A stretch of DNA of 64,000 nt from BOG-908 sp965199235 (GTDB lineage: Bacteria > Pseudomonadota > Alphaproteobacteria > Acetobacterales > Acetobacteraceae). The notes beneath the pieces were generated by a model. The model had not been told where the DNA came from, searched no databases, and worked only from the letters and a program-made list of their open reading frames with translations. The translations under genes were made by a program, and so were the position numbers. The stretch lies in contig CBDAQU010000002.1 in NCBI GenBank assembly GCA_965199235.1, forward strand, positions 2,790,001 to 2,854,000, written 5' to 3'. This document shows positions 63,751 to 64,000 of the stretch, piece after piece (the stretch's first letter is position 1; each line of letters begins with the position of its first letter).

Positions 63751-64000
63751 ATGCTGCCCAGACCCTGTCTGCTCGCCTGCCTGATTGCGTTTACTCTCGC
63801 CCAGCCGTCCCATGCCGCCCAGCGTGCGGCTACCCTGGCGGCGTCCAGCCTGGCGATCGAGACGCCCTGTGCCACGCAGGTGGACGTCAGCCCTGACCCG
63901 GTCCTGCAAGGGCGGGTCGTGGTCGATGCGACTGCCGACCACGAGGAGGAGCTGGACCGCCTGGCGCTCGACACCGATCGGGACACCGCCCGAATCCACA
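63751..64000 (+). CDS. Exported protein, N-terminal part (cut by window end)
   Basis: The frame is open from ATG 63751 to the edge. The start MLPRPCLLACLIAFTLAQPS, then HAAQ, is a clear signal peptide. The mature part (LAIETPCATQVDVSPDPVLQ, GRVVVDATADHEEELDRL) resembles DUF2807/head-GIN-type beta-helix adhesin-like exported proteins, a weak guess. The frame is also open upstream through the repeat element, with GTG 63721 as an alternative start. Confidence 0.6.
   Translation, partial: MLPRPCLLACLIAFTLAQPSHAAQRAATLAASSLAIETPCATQVDVSPDPVLQGRVVVDATADHEEELDRLALDTDRDTARIH

Overview
The window is a stretch of chromosome from a high-GC alphaproteobacterium, most likely an acetic-acid-bacteria relative (Acetobacteraceae, Rhodospirillales). 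Supporting signs are the rplM-rpsI-argC block, a ChvI regulator near pckA, the phasin-clpS-clpA block, CarA carrying an N-terminal helix-turn-helix, very GC-rich third codon positions, and two kinds of intergenic repeat that I associate with this group (from memory, not searched). The family assignment is an inference. No rRNA, tRNA, CRISPR array or intact insertion sequence was seen.

Layout. 0.2-5.9 kb: a tripartite RND efflux operon (outer-membrane lipoprotein, periplasmic adaptor, inner-membrane pump). 6.0-9.1 kb: a polysaccharide flippase and a glycosyltransferase. 9.1-13.5 kb: ChvI response regulator, a split-barrel/DUF2470 protein coupled to PEP carboxykinase, a Uma2 protein and a histidine phosphatase. 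13.6-18.95 kb: an ABC-2 exporter, gamma-carbonic anhydrase, argC, ribosomal S9 and L13, and an NAD-binding protein. 19.2-23.3 kb: a frameshifted ORF and the 2-methylcitrate (propionate) operon prpDCB. 23.3-25.6 kb: gene-poor, with a dispersed repeat, DUF1328, an NRDE protein, a long perfect hairpin and an Old Yellow Enzyme remnant. 25.6-33.1 kb: purB, a TerC protein with an internal duplication, radC, map, an S9 peptidase and a D,D-carboxypeptidase. 33.2-38.3 kb: phasin with likely operators, clpS-clpA, a frameshifted Tlde1/DUF2778-type gene with a coupled exported partner, and DUF427. 38.3-44.6 kb: ohr-SDR-ppk2 operon, an MFS carrier, malonyl-CoA decarboxylase and a CoA transferase. 44.7-50.4 kb: a secreted EEP nuclease coupled to a nuclease-helicase (DUF2075 type), an MFS carrier and a GAF-EAL protein. 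50.5-62 kb: ilvA, greA, two small DUF genes, and carA/carB split by an AT-richer insert encoding a PIN-antitoxin fusion and a nuclease-like protein; then malate synthase G. 62-64 kb: an FMN-binding protein, a lone GspG pseudopilin, a lytic transglycosylase and the start of an exported protein.

Together the genes suggest a free-living heterotroph that stores polyhydroxyalkanoate (phasin), uses propionyl-CoA (prp genes), probably malonate (decarboxylase plus CoA transferase), and glyoxylate (malate synthase), with gluconeogenic PEP carboxykinase. Operons are compact: many gene pairs overlap by ATGA or GTGA, implying translational coupling.

The most unusual items are the insert inside the carAB locus, the coupled nuclease-helicase/EEP pair, the Tlde1-like toxin remnant with its partner, the duplicated TerC protein, a signal peptide built from a 15-bp tandem repeat, and a 74-bp element present at 23.8 and 63.7 kb whose differences are mostly synonymous in one frame.
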